A stretch of 32,108 nucleotides of DNA from Patescibacteria group bacterium (lineage in GTDB: Bacteria > Patescibacteriota > Minisyncoccia > Phycocordibacterales > UBA12079), in the NCBI GenBank assembly GCA_018817595.1, contig JAHITU010000001.1, positions 1 to 32,108 of the forward strand, written 5' to 3'. The notes under the pieces are model-generated. The model saw only the letters and a program-made list of their open reading frames with translations. It was not told the origin of the DNA and ran no database searches. This document shows, piece after piece, positions 8,599 through 14,827 of this stretch (the first letter of the stretch is position 1; the number at the start of each line of letters is the position of its first letter). The position numbers and the translations under genes are program-made.

Positions 8599-11007
8599 CT
8601 AACGCACTTCCCAAGCATTTAGTTCAATTTGGGCTGTGATTTTATTCATAATTATATTTATTTCTTCGTCCGTTAGGGTTTTTTCTTTTGATTGAAAAAC
8701 TAAATTAAAGGCATAAGATGTTCGATTTTCTCCTTCAGGAGCATAAGTATCAAATAATTTTGTTTGGACTAATAGTTCTCCTGCATTTTCCTTGATTAAA
8801 TTCAGCAAATCATCAGAAGTATTTTCGTTAGAAACCCACACCGCAATATCTCTCAACATATATGGGTAGAGTGAAATTTGTTTAAAGATAATATCTTCTT
8901 TAGAATCAACTTTCAAAACATCATTATAACTTTCAGGGTTTGGTAATTTTTCGATTAATTTATCTAGGTTTATTTCAAGTATTCCTTCCAGTGATTTTTC
9001 TTTTATTTCTATATTTAATTCTTTCCCCAAGATATCTTTAATTCTCTGGATTGCCTCGTCCCTCGCAATGACGGACTTTTTATTTTTCTTAACGATTTCA
9101 ATTCCGATAGCCAATGACAAATATTCCCCATCTATATCAGGAAATACTTTTCCGATTTCAAATATTTTGATTTCATCTAATCCTAATACTGGAGCATTTT
9201 TTGAATTCAACTCTAAAGCTTTTGTAATTCCATCATTTAAATTAGTTCTCAAAAATCCTAAATTAGAAGCCAAAGGTTTCTGTACTTCTACATTTCCCTT
9301 GTCTCCAAAAGTATAAGTATAGACTTCTGTAAAGCCTTCCCTTGTTAAAATATTTTTTATTTTATTTATGTAATAAAAATCTTTGTTAATTTTTGGTTCA
9401 AATATTCTCCCCACAGAAACTGGTTTAATATTTCTATAACCATAAATTCTTCCAACTTCTTCAATTAAATCTTCTTTAATTCTTAAATCTAATCTCTCGT
9501 GAGGCGTTGTAATTACATATCTTTCATTATTTCCCGTATTTGTCTGTGTCTCATCTGCATTATTTCGCGATTTTACTATTCTTCGATAACCTACAATATT
9601 CTCAAACAATTTATAGTCACTTAATTTCTCTAATGAAACTTCTCCATTCTCTCCGTTTTTTCTAGAAGCGTGAATCATTTTATCTTCACCTAAATACAAA
9701 GCAACATGATCAACTCCTTCTACTACTTTAGTCCCTTTCAGAAACTCCAAAGTTTCAAAATAAATTTTTCCAACATTACTGTTAAAGAAAATTAAATCTC
9801 CAGCCTTTAAATCTTGCTTTTGTACTTCTTCTCCCCAAACATACTGATCGACAGAAACTCTTGGAATTCCAATCCCAGCTTGAGCAAAAAGATAAGCTGT
9901 AAATGAAGAACAATCAAACTCATTAGGGGCATCAAATGTTACAGAAGCTCCCATCTTATATGGTTTTCCTATAAATTCAGTGGCTAATTCCAAAACCTTA
10001 TCAAGAGGATTTATTTTCTCATATTCAAAACCTAATCGTTTAAAGATATTTTCAACTTCTTCACTTGATAAATCTGTCCCCAAAACTCTGTTAATTTCTG
10101 AAATAGAAACCCCAACTTTAAACGGATTGGCCTTTCGAGGATAAATATCTAAAATATCTTCAGAAGCCTTTCCTCCTGTGATTTCAACTATTAATTGAGT
10201 TAATCTTTCCATAGCCTCCATTACTTTTTCAGGACTAATATTGTTTTCAAATCTAATAGAAGCATCAGTTCTTAATCCCAATTTTCTAGAGGTTCGTCGA
10301 ATATTGGTTGAGTTAAAATTACACACAGACAAAACCACATTTTTTGTGTTTTCATCAATACCTGAAATACTACCACCTTTAGTTCCTGCAATGTCCAAAG
10401 CTTTTTCTTTGTCAGAAATAACAACCACAGTCTCATCCAATTCAAAGTCTTGCCCATCTAGAGTGGTAATTTTTTCTCCTAACTTAGCTGTGCGAATATT
10501 AAATTCTTTAACTCCGTTTTCGTTTTTAGCTATTTTATCAAAATCAAAAGCATGAACTGGTTGTCCAGTCTCCCACATTACATAATTAGTGATATCTACA
10601 ACGTTATTGATAGACCTTTGACCAATAGATTCTAATTTTTCTTTTAACCAGTCTGGAGAAGCTTGTATTTTTACTTCTTGTACTAATCTCTTGGTTGCTC
10701 GAGGCACTAAATTACTATCGTCTATTGAAAGAGCAATAAAATCAGAAGATATTAATCCTTTTTCAGTAATATATTCTTTTTTAATATTTTTTAATTTTAA
10801 CCCTGTCAAAACAGAAATTTCTCGAGCAATTCCTGAGTAACACAAACAATCGTGAGAGCGGTTTGGTAAAACATCGATATCAATTAAATCATCCTTTTCT
10901 ACCCCTTCAATTTCAAAAGAATGAAAAGTCAAAGTCTCCACCAAGTCTTTAATCTCTGGTAAGTCTTCTTCAAAATATTCTTGTAACCATTTGTATGAAA
11001 ATTGCAT
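8599..11007 (-). CDS. pheT: Phenylalanyl-tRNA synthetase beta subunit with an NlpC/P60 peptidase domain inside the B5 domain
   Basis: 802 residues. With PheS it charges tRNA-Phe and edits mischarged Tyr. The N-terminus MQFSYKWLQEYFEEDLP is normal, but SFEIEGVEKDDLIDIDVLPNR (30-50) passes straight to the B3/4 part: the EMAP-like tRNA-binding domain of about 110 residues is absent. B3/4 spans about 60-290. The first half of B5 ends at FKRLGFEYE (322-330). Then comes an NlpC/P60 domain (about 334-478) with FDCSSFTAYLF (Cys366), VDHVALYLG (His434) and MIHAS (His446), the expected Cys-His-His triad. A polar linker leads back into the second half of B5, ITTPHERLDLRIKEDLIEEVGRIYGY (499-524). The core-like domain and C-terminal FDX-ACB domain (about 711-802) follow. 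Residues 645-656 come from a dispersed repeat. The frame is uninterrupted. Confidence 0.93.
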   Translation of the reverse strand: MQFSYKWLQEYFEEDLPEIKDLVETLTFHSFEIEGVEKDDLIDIDVLPNRSHDCLCYSGIAREISVLTGLKLKNIKKEYITEKGLISSDFIALSIDDSNLVPRATKRLVQEVKIQASPDWLKEKLESIGQRSINNVVDITNYVMWETGQPVHAFDFDKIAKNENGVKEFNIRTAKLGEKITTLDGQDFELDETVVVISDKEKALDIAGTKGGSISGIDENTKNVVLSVCNFNSTNIRRTSRKLGLRTDASIRFENNISPEKVMEAMERLTQLIVEITGGKASEDILDIYPRKANPFKVGVSISEINRVLGTDLSSEEVENIFKRLGFEYEKINPLDKVLELATEFIGKPYKMGASVTFDAPNEFDCSSFTAYLFAQAGIGIPRVSVDQYVWGEEVQKQDLKAGDLIFFNSNVGKIYFETLEFLKGTKVVEGVDHVALYLGEDKMIHASRKNGENGEVSLEKLSDYKLFENIVGYRRIVKSRNNADETQTNTGNNERYVITTPHERLDLRIKEDLIEEVGRIYGYRNIKPVSVGRIFEPKINKDFYYINKIKNILTREGFTEVYTYTFGDKGNVEVQKPLASNLGFLRTNLNDGITKALELNSKNAPVLGLDEIKIFEIGKVFPDIDGEYLSLAIGIEIVKKNKKSVIARDEAIQRIKDILGKELNIEIKEKSLEGILEINLDKLIEKLPNPESYNDVLKVDSKEDIIFKQISLYPYMLRDIAVWVSNENTSDDLLNLIKENAGELLVQTKLFDTYAPEGENRTSYAFNLVFQSKEKTLTDEEINIIMNKITAQIELNAWEVR
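9044..9075 (-). repeat. Dispersed GTCATTGCGAG...GGCAATCCAG repeat inside pheT
   Basis: Read on the minus strand, GTCATTGCGAGGGACGAGG is followed directly by CAATCCAGAG. This is the common bacterial repeat also found, with an AT-rich centre, at the right half of 5438-5604. Here it is in frame and encodes SVIARDEAIQRI, residues 645-656 of PheT, between two conserved regions. Confidence 0.75.
9523..10006 (-). other. Region of pheT encoding the inserted NlpC/P60 domain
   Basis: Codons 334-495. The nearest normal PheT would join GFEYE directly to the ERYVITTP strand. The inserted segment carries a helix (DKVLELATEFIGKPYKMG), the catalytic FDCSSF, the strand AGDLIFF that is typical after the second helix in NlpC/P60 proteins, the His strand VDHVALYLG, and HAS. 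The last 16 codons form a polar Asn/Thr-rich linker that contains two near-identical DNA stretches (cgcgaaataatg and cgggaaataatg). Confidence 0.85.
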
Positions 11008-11055
11008 ATTGCTTTTTTTTTAATTATTGTTATTATATCTATATAACCATGAAGA

Positions 11056-11090
11056 GGGCCCTTGTAGGAGTTAGTTTCTACCGGGGGCCT
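11056..11090. other. GC-rich imperfect hairpin between the NYN gene and pheT
   Basis: ggcccttgtag and ctaccgggggcc flank a 10-nt loop and overlap the NYN stop codon. As plus-strand RNA it pairs over 11 bp with G-U pairs and one bulge and is followed by TTTTCC, but no plus-strand gene precedes it. On the minus strand it is weaker and lacks a T tract. It may pause or process the transcript entering pheT; the role is unclear. Confidence 0.35.
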
Positions 11091-11572
11091 TTTCCTTTTA
11101 GTAACTCCTTTAAATCTTTTAAATAAACAGTTTTTACATATAATCTTCTTATTAAATAAGAAAGTTTTTGAGAAGGAGAAACAACAAAAACTTCTTTATT
11201 CTCACTTTTGGCAAATTCCAACAAACAAGAAAAATCTCCATCACTCGAAACTAAAACTATTTTACTCATATCTTTTCTAATAATATCCTCTGCTGATTTT
11301 AAAACTAGTTCAGCATCACAATTACCTTTTATCTGTCCTTTTGATTTTAAGGTTTTTTTAAAAACTATTTTATATCCGATTTTTTCTAGGAAATCATATA
11401 GATCTTTATTTTCTTCAACAAAACCTATAAACAAATAAATCTTTTCTGTTTTAAAATTCTCACTAAGCCAAACATAAAGCCTTTTATAATCCAATTTCCA
11501 ATCAAAAAATATAGAAGCATTATATAAATTTGCTCCATCTATATAAACCCTAGTTTTATTGTCAATTTTCAT
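11078..11572 (-). CDS. NYN-domain protein (PIN-like nuclease fold, LabA/DUF88 type)
   Basis: 164 residues, all one domain. The NYN family shares the PIN nuclease fold, and its members usually cut RNA using a cluster of acidic residues with a metal ion. Visible here are VYIDGANLYN (Asp12 and Asn15), GNCDAELVLKS (Asp86), and VLVSSDGDFSCLLEFA (Asp111 and Asp113), which is the full set of the LabA/Limkain-type active site. The C-terminus (SYLIRRLYVKTVYLKDLKELL) is basic. It lies between pheS (44 bp away) and pheT (70 bp away) on the same strand, so it probably shares their transcript. Its target is unknown; an RNA-processing role is inferred from the fold only. Confidence 0.85.
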   Translation of the reverse strand: MKIDNKTRVYIDGANLYNASIFFDWKLDYKRLYVWLSENFKTEKIYLFIGFVEENKDLYDFLEKIGYKIVFKKTLKSKGQIKGNCDAELVLKSAEDIIRKDMSKIVLVSSDGDFSCLLEFAKSENKEVFVVSPSQKLSYLIRRLYVKTVYLKDLKELLKGKGPR

Positions 11573-11616
11573 AATAATTTTTTGACACTAATTCCGCATT
11601 TAGTCCGCGTAGTTCC

Positions 11617-12363
11617 TTAAAACTGATTAACTAATCTTAAATCTCCTGAATAAAATAATCGGATGTCGTCTACATTATGTTTTAGCATAGTAATTCTATC
11701 TACCCCCACGCCAAAAGCGAACCCTTGGTATTTCCTAGAATCAATTCCAACAGTATTTAAAACTTTTGGATGAACCATACCCGCTCCAAGAATTTCTATC
11801 CAACCACTGTGAGAACATGAGGGGCAACCTTTTCCCTTACATTTAAAACAAACCATATCTACTTCAATCCCTGGCTCTACGAAAGGGAAATATCCTGGAC
11901 GAAGTCGAATAACCACGTCATCTCCAAACAATTTTTTCAAAAATGTTTCTAGGGTGCCTTTTAGGTTAGCTAAAGAAATATTCTCCCCTACCACAAGACC
12001 CTCACATTGGTTAAACTGAGCATCATGAGTAGCATCAGTGGCTTCATTTCTAAATACCTTTCCAGGAACTACAATCGCGAAAGGTGCCTTGTTTTTTTCC
12101 ATATAACGAATCTGTACATCTGAAGTCTGAGTTCTTAAAAGTCTTTTAAGGTTTTCAGGTTTTAACCAAAAAGTATCCTGCATATCTCTAGCGGGGTGAT
12201 CCAGAGGAACATTTAGAGCATCAAAGTTGTGATATTCATCTTCTAGTTCTGGTCCACTAGCAATCTCAAAACCTATCTCAGAAAAAATCTGAGAAACCCG
12301 ACGAATAGTTTGGGTTAATATATGTAAGTGTCCTTTTTCATTTAAATTTTCTTCATTTGTCAT
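11617..12363 (-). CDS. pheS: Phenylalanyl-tRNA synthetase alpha subunit, short form
   Basis: 248 residues against about 330-350 for most bacteria. The catalytic core is complete: [24 protein letters not shown] (37-60), motif 2 [17 protein letters not shown] (101-117), a Zn-like CxxC-x4-CxxC (Cys172, 175, 180, 183) and motif 3 [14 protein letters not shown] (214-227). What is missing is the N-terminal coiled coil that holds the tRNA in other bacteria: the protein begins only a dozen residues before the core helix [12 protein letters not shown]. The upstream frame is open for only 13 codons to a TGA, with no further ATG, so the short form is real rather than a misplaced start. A TATAAT ends 7 bp before the ATG, so the mRNA may be leaderless. 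Confidence 0.93.
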   Translation of the reverse strand: MTNEENLNEKGHLHILTQTIRRVSQIFSEIGFEIASGPELEDEYHNFDALNVPLDHPARDMQDTFWLKPENLKRLLRTQTSDVQIRYMEKNKAPFAIVVPGKVFRNEATDATHDAQFNQCEGLVVGENISLANLKGTLETFLKKLFGDDVVIRLRPGYFPFVEPGIEVDMVCFKCKGKGCPSCSHSGWIEILGAGMVHPKVLNTVGIDSRKYQGFAFGVGVDRITMLKHNVDDIRLFYSGDLRLVNQF

Positions 12364-12370
12364 GATATCA

Positions 12371-12398
12371 ATTATATAGTAATTATAAGAGTTTTCAA
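12371..12398 (-). promoter_or_regulatory. Predicted promoter of pheS, probably leaderless
   Basis: Minus strand TTGAAA (12393-12398), 16-bp spacer, TATAAT (12371-12376). Transcription should start within one or two bases of the pheS ATG at 12363. It lies back to back with the promoter at 12407-12436. Confidence 0.55.
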
Positions 12399-12406
12399 CA
12401 ATTCAT

Positions 12407-12436
12407 TTGACATTTGTAGTATGTTTATTATATAAT
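12407..12436 (+). promoter_or_regulatory. Strong predicted promoter of the small orphan gene
   Basis: Perfect TTGACA (12407-12412) and perfect TATAAT (12431-12436) with an 18-bp spacer. It is the best consensus match in the window and drives only a 76-residue gene. Confidence 0.7.
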
Positions 12437-12478
12437 ATACGTAGATTTAGATTCTTTAATTTAAAAAAGGAGCCAAAA

Positions 12479-12709
12479 GTGAGCGAAGTAATTGTAGGAA
12501 AAGTCAGTAGTGATAAAGAAGTTGCTCAGTTTCTTGTCGGAGATAAGACCTTTATAGGTTATTACCATCCTGACAACAAGCAAATTCTTTTTGAATATCA
12601 AGAAAATCGCCAATTTCTTGATAAAGAAAGAATGCGGCTTGATAAAAAAGATTATGCCGAGCTCATGAAAAAAGCTTCGGCAATCTTGGCGAAAAGAACT
12701 CCACGTTAA
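12479..12709 (+). CDS. Small orphan protein, unknown function
   Basis: 76 residues starting at GTG 12479, chosen because AAAAAAGGAG lies just before it; the longer frame upstream would begin inside the -35 box. The protein (MSEVIVGKVSSDKEVAQFLVGDKTF...) is not recognised. The N-terminal half looks like a small beta structure (VIVGKV, TFIGYYHP, QILFEY) and the C-terminal half like a charged helix (KERMRLDKKDYAELMKKASAILAKR), which could bind nucleic acid; that is a guess. It has a very strong promoter, a good Shine-Dalgarno and its own terminator, so it is probably well expressed as a single-gene unit between pheS and the RSH gene. Confidence 0.7.
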   Translation: MSEVIVGKVSSDKEVAQFLVGDKTFIGYYHPDNKQILFEYQENRQFLDKERMRLDKKDYAELMKKASAILAKRTPR

Positions 12710-12710
12710 C

Positions 12711-12738
12711 CTCCCGAAATCCAATTGGATTTCGGGAG
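12711..12738 (+). terminator. Rho-independent terminator after the small orphan gene
   Basis: Perfect 12-bp stem ctcccgaaatcc (12711-12722) with ggatttcgggag (12727-12738), 4-nt loop AATT, then TCCTTTATTT. It starts at the second base after the stop codon. Confidence 0.9.
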
Positions 12739-12750
12739 TCCTTTATTTCA

Positions 12751-12779
12751 TTGCTCTATTCAAAAATAAAACATATAAT
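12751..12779 (+). promoter_or_regulatory. Predicted promoter of the RelA/SpoT homologue
   Basis: TTGCTC (12751-12756), 17-bp spacer, TATAAT (12774-12779). The start of transcription would be near 12786, a few bases before the structured leader. Confidence 0.55.
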
Positions 12780-12792
12780 AAAATACAAATGA

Positions 12793-12875
12793 ATCCCGTT
12801 AGAGATTTGGCGGGATTAAAAAATTACCAGTTAAATTAAGATTATTTACTTTTTGTAAATTATCTCTAACGGGAT
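12793..12875 (+). promoter_or_regulatory. Candidate cis-regulatory leader of the RSH gene with alternative hairpins
   Basis: ATCCCGTTAGAGAT (12793-12806) is perfectly complementary to ATCTCTAACGGGAT (12862-12875), giving a 14-bp stem that includes the A and T of the start codon and everything just upstream of it. The same left arm can instead pair locally: AATCCCG (12792-12798) with CGGGATT (12811-12817). The two structures exclude each other, so the leader could switch between an open and a closed start codon. No known riboswitch class is recognised. Inferred by eye; not folded by program. Confidence 0.55.
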
Positions 12876-14415
12876 GAAAACAGTAAAAGACATAATTTCC
12901 TTTATGGAAAATCCATCAGACGAGTCAAAAAAAATGGTTGAAAAAGCCTTTAATTTTGCTGTGACTGCTCACTCAGGACAAAAACGCTATTCTGGAGAGC
13001 CTTATTTTAACCATGTTTATGAAACTGGAAAAATTTTAGCTAAATTAGGAATGGGAGCTACTGTTGTTTCGGCAGGGCTTTTGCATGATGTAGTAGAAGA
13101 CGGAATTAGTACAAAAGAAAATTTAGAAAAGGAATTTGGAAAAGATATCGCTTTCCTAGTAGAGGGCGTTACAAAATTAGGAACTATTAGATTCCAAGGT
13201 TTAAAAAGACATACAGAATCTTTAAGAAAATTATTTATCGCATCTTCCCAAGACATCCGTGTTTTGATAATTAAATTTGCCGACAGAATCCACAATATGG
13301 AAACATTGGATTATGTCCCTAAAGAAAAACAACTTAGAATAGCCACAGAAACTCTAGAACTTTTTGCACCCCTTGCCTATCGTTTAGGAATTGGAGTTTT
13401 GAATAGACAATTAGAAGATTTATCTTTTCCTTATGTTTATCCTAACGAATATAAGAAAGTGGAAGAAATAGTAAGAGAGGAAACTAAAGATTCTATTATC
13501 TCTCTTAAAAAACTAGACCGCTCTCTGAAAAAAAGATTGGCTAAAGAAGGTATTACCAACATACAATCCAGCTCAAGAATAAAGGGAATGTACAGTTTAT
13601 ATAAAAAATTAGAAAGAAAGCATTGGGATGTTGATAAAATTTATGATATCGCTGCTCTAAGAATTATCGTACCCACCCAAAATGACTGTTATAAAGTTTT
13701 GGGAATTATTCATGCTTTTCGCCGACCTATGCCTGGAAGAATCAAAGATTATATTGCCTTTCCTAAACCCAATGGTTATCAAAGTTTACATACCACGATT
13801 TTCACTCGCTATGGTAATGTAGTAGAAATCCAATTAAGAACAGCTGAAATGCACAGAGAAGCCGAATACGGTATCGCTTCTCACCTTTCTTATAAAAACA
13901 ACATTAATTACGGAGGAAATGAAGAAACAAAAATTTGGTTAAAACGACTTCTTCCAAGTATCAACAAGACAAATAATCTTAACCCGAATAAAAGAATAAG
14001 TGGAGCGGAAGAAATTCCTGATTGGATTAAAAAATTAGCTAATGAAACAGAAGATGAAGAATCCCAAGAATTTATTGGGGATTTGAAAAAAGACTTTTTT
14101 GAACACCGAGTTTTTGTCTTTACCCCTAAAGGGGATGTTATTGATTTACCCGTAAATTCAAGCCCTGTTGATTTTGCTTTTGCTATCCATTCAGATATCG
14201 GAAGTCATATGCACGGAGCCAAGGTTCATGGAAAATTAGTTTCTCTAGACACCAAATTAAAAAACGGAGACATAGTAGATATTATGACCAAAAAAGAAAT
14301 CACTCCAACTAAAAAATGGTTAGACTTTGCTAAAACCACAGACGCTCGTAGACACATAAAAAATATCCTTAAAAAAACCGAGGATAACAATAAAAAAAAT
14401 ACTTGGACCTTCTAG
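12874..14415 (+). CDS. RelA/SpoT homologue: (p)ppGpp synthetase/hydrolase, lacking the C-terminal ACT region
   Basis: 513 residues; full-length bacterial Rel/SpoT proteins have about 700-750. The HD hydrolase domain has its metal ligands His47, His71-Asp72 (LLHDVVED) and Asp137 (FADRIHNME). The synthetase domain shows SSRIKGMYSLYKK (Arg235, Lys237), YDIAALRIIV (Asp258), GRIKDYIAFPKPNGYQSLHTT (288-308) and VEIQLRT (317-323). A TGS domain spans about 408-470. The protein then stops 40 residues later (KWLDFAKTTDARRHIKNIL), so the helical, zinc-finger and ACT domains that sense the ribosome and amino acids are missing. By sequence it could both make and degrade (p)ppGpp. No obvious Shine-Dalgarno; the start codon lies in a leader stem. 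Confidence 0.93.
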   Translation: MKTVKDIISFMENPSDESKKMVEKAFNFAVTAHSGQKRYSGEPYFNHVYETGKILAKLGMGATVVSAGLLHDVVEDGISTKENLEKEFGKDIAFLVEGVTKLGTIRFQGLKRHTESLRKLFIASSQDIRVLIIKFADRIHNMETLDYVPKEKQLRIATETLELFAPLAYRLGIGVLNRQLEDLSFPYVYPNEYKKVEEIVREETKDSIISLKKLDRSLKKRLAKEGITNIQSSSRIKGMYSLYKKLERKHWDVDKIYDIAALRIIVPTQNDCYKVLGIIHAFRRPMPGRIKDYIAFPKPNGYQSLHTTIFTRYGNVVEIQLRTAEMHREAEYGIASHLSYKNNINYGGNEETKIWLKRLLPSINKTNNLNPNKRISGAEEIPDWIKKLANETEDEESQEFIGDLKKDFFEHRVFVFTPKGDVIDLPVNSSPVDFAFAIHSDIGSHMHGAKVHGKLVSLDTKLKNGDIVDIMTKKEITPTKKWLDFAKTTDARRHIKNILKKTEDNNKKNTWTF

Positions 14416-14423
14416 GTCCAAGT
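14401..14423. terminator. Bidirectional terminator between the RSH and KTSC-like genes
   Basis: Perfect 10-bp stem acttggacct (14401-14410) with aggtccaagt (14414-14423), A run before and T run after. The stem includes the last RSH codons and its stop codon, and lies a few bases from the stop of the convergent gene. Confidence 0.9.
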
Positions 14424-14428
14424 GTTTT

Positions 14429-14656
14429 TTATTCCATCTTCATTTCGTATTTTTTCTTCACATTGTCATTAATAAAATTATTTAAACCAATACCCTTATC
14501 GGCTAATAATTTCATTTCCTCAACATTTTTTTCTCCAGCACTTTTATAAGTGTATTTATAGGAATCACCATCTCTAAATCCCACAACAATATAATCAGGT
14601 CCATAATTATAACCAAGTACATTGGAAACACCACTCAAATTTAAATAAGTATTCAT
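14429..14656 (-). CDS. Small KTSC-like protein
   Basis: 75 residues. The pattern SGVSNVLGYNYGPDYIVVGFRDGDSYKYTYKSAGEKNVEEMKLLADKGIGLNNFINDNVKKKY fits the KTSC domain: an N-terminal Ser before a short hydrophobic strand, a strand ending in F-x-DG-x-x-Y-x-Y, a helix over the next residues, then G-x-x-x-N-x-x-I. KTSC domains are small and of unknown biochemical role; some are fused to RNA-modification or other enzymes. It stands alone, convergent to the RSH gene with which it shares a terminator. A TATAAT lies about 35 bp upstream, without a good -35. Confidence 0.6.
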   Translation of the reverse strand: MNTYLNLSGVSNVLGYNYGPDYIVVGFRDGDSYKYTYKSAGEKNVEEMKLLADKGIGLNNFINDNVKKKYEMKME

Positions 14657-14745
14657 AATTATTTATTATTAATTAATAATAATCATTTTAATTATAATAC
14701 AGAGAACATGAAGAAAAGATAAAGTTTTTATAAAAATTAACCTTC

Positions 14746-14775
14746 CTCGCAAAGACGATTGGCTAGAGCCAATTG
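14746..14775. repeat. Hairpin repeat related to 5471-5500
   Basis: This 30-bp stretch (CTCGCAAAGACG, then ATTGGCT-AG-AGCCAAT) differs at six positions from 5471-5500 in the MITE-like element. Two of the six are a compensating pair in the stem (A-T in one, G-C in the other) and one keeps a G-U pair, so the hairpin is preserved. It lies in the 170-bp gap between the KTSC-like gene and the RND pump gene. Confidence 0.6.
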
Positions 14776-14827
14776 TTCTTAATTCCTAATTCTCAAATCT
14801 TAATTCTGAGTTAATTTTTATTAAAAA

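Noticed and set aside
9040-10006. PheT as two separate genes, or an assembly chimera of pheT with an NlpC/P60 gene
   Set aside because: One frame runs through the whole region without stop, and both halves of B5 are present on either side in the right order. A simple join of two genes would not restore the second half of B5. Read mapping is still the deciding test.
11041-11090. T-box or attenuator leader for pheT
   Set aside because: No specifier loop or T-box core motif, and the T tract after the hairpin is on the wrong strand for pheT.
12407-12478. N-terminal extension of the small gene before the GTG
   Set aside because: It would start in the -35 box and run through the -10. The Shine-Dalgarno points to GTG 12479.
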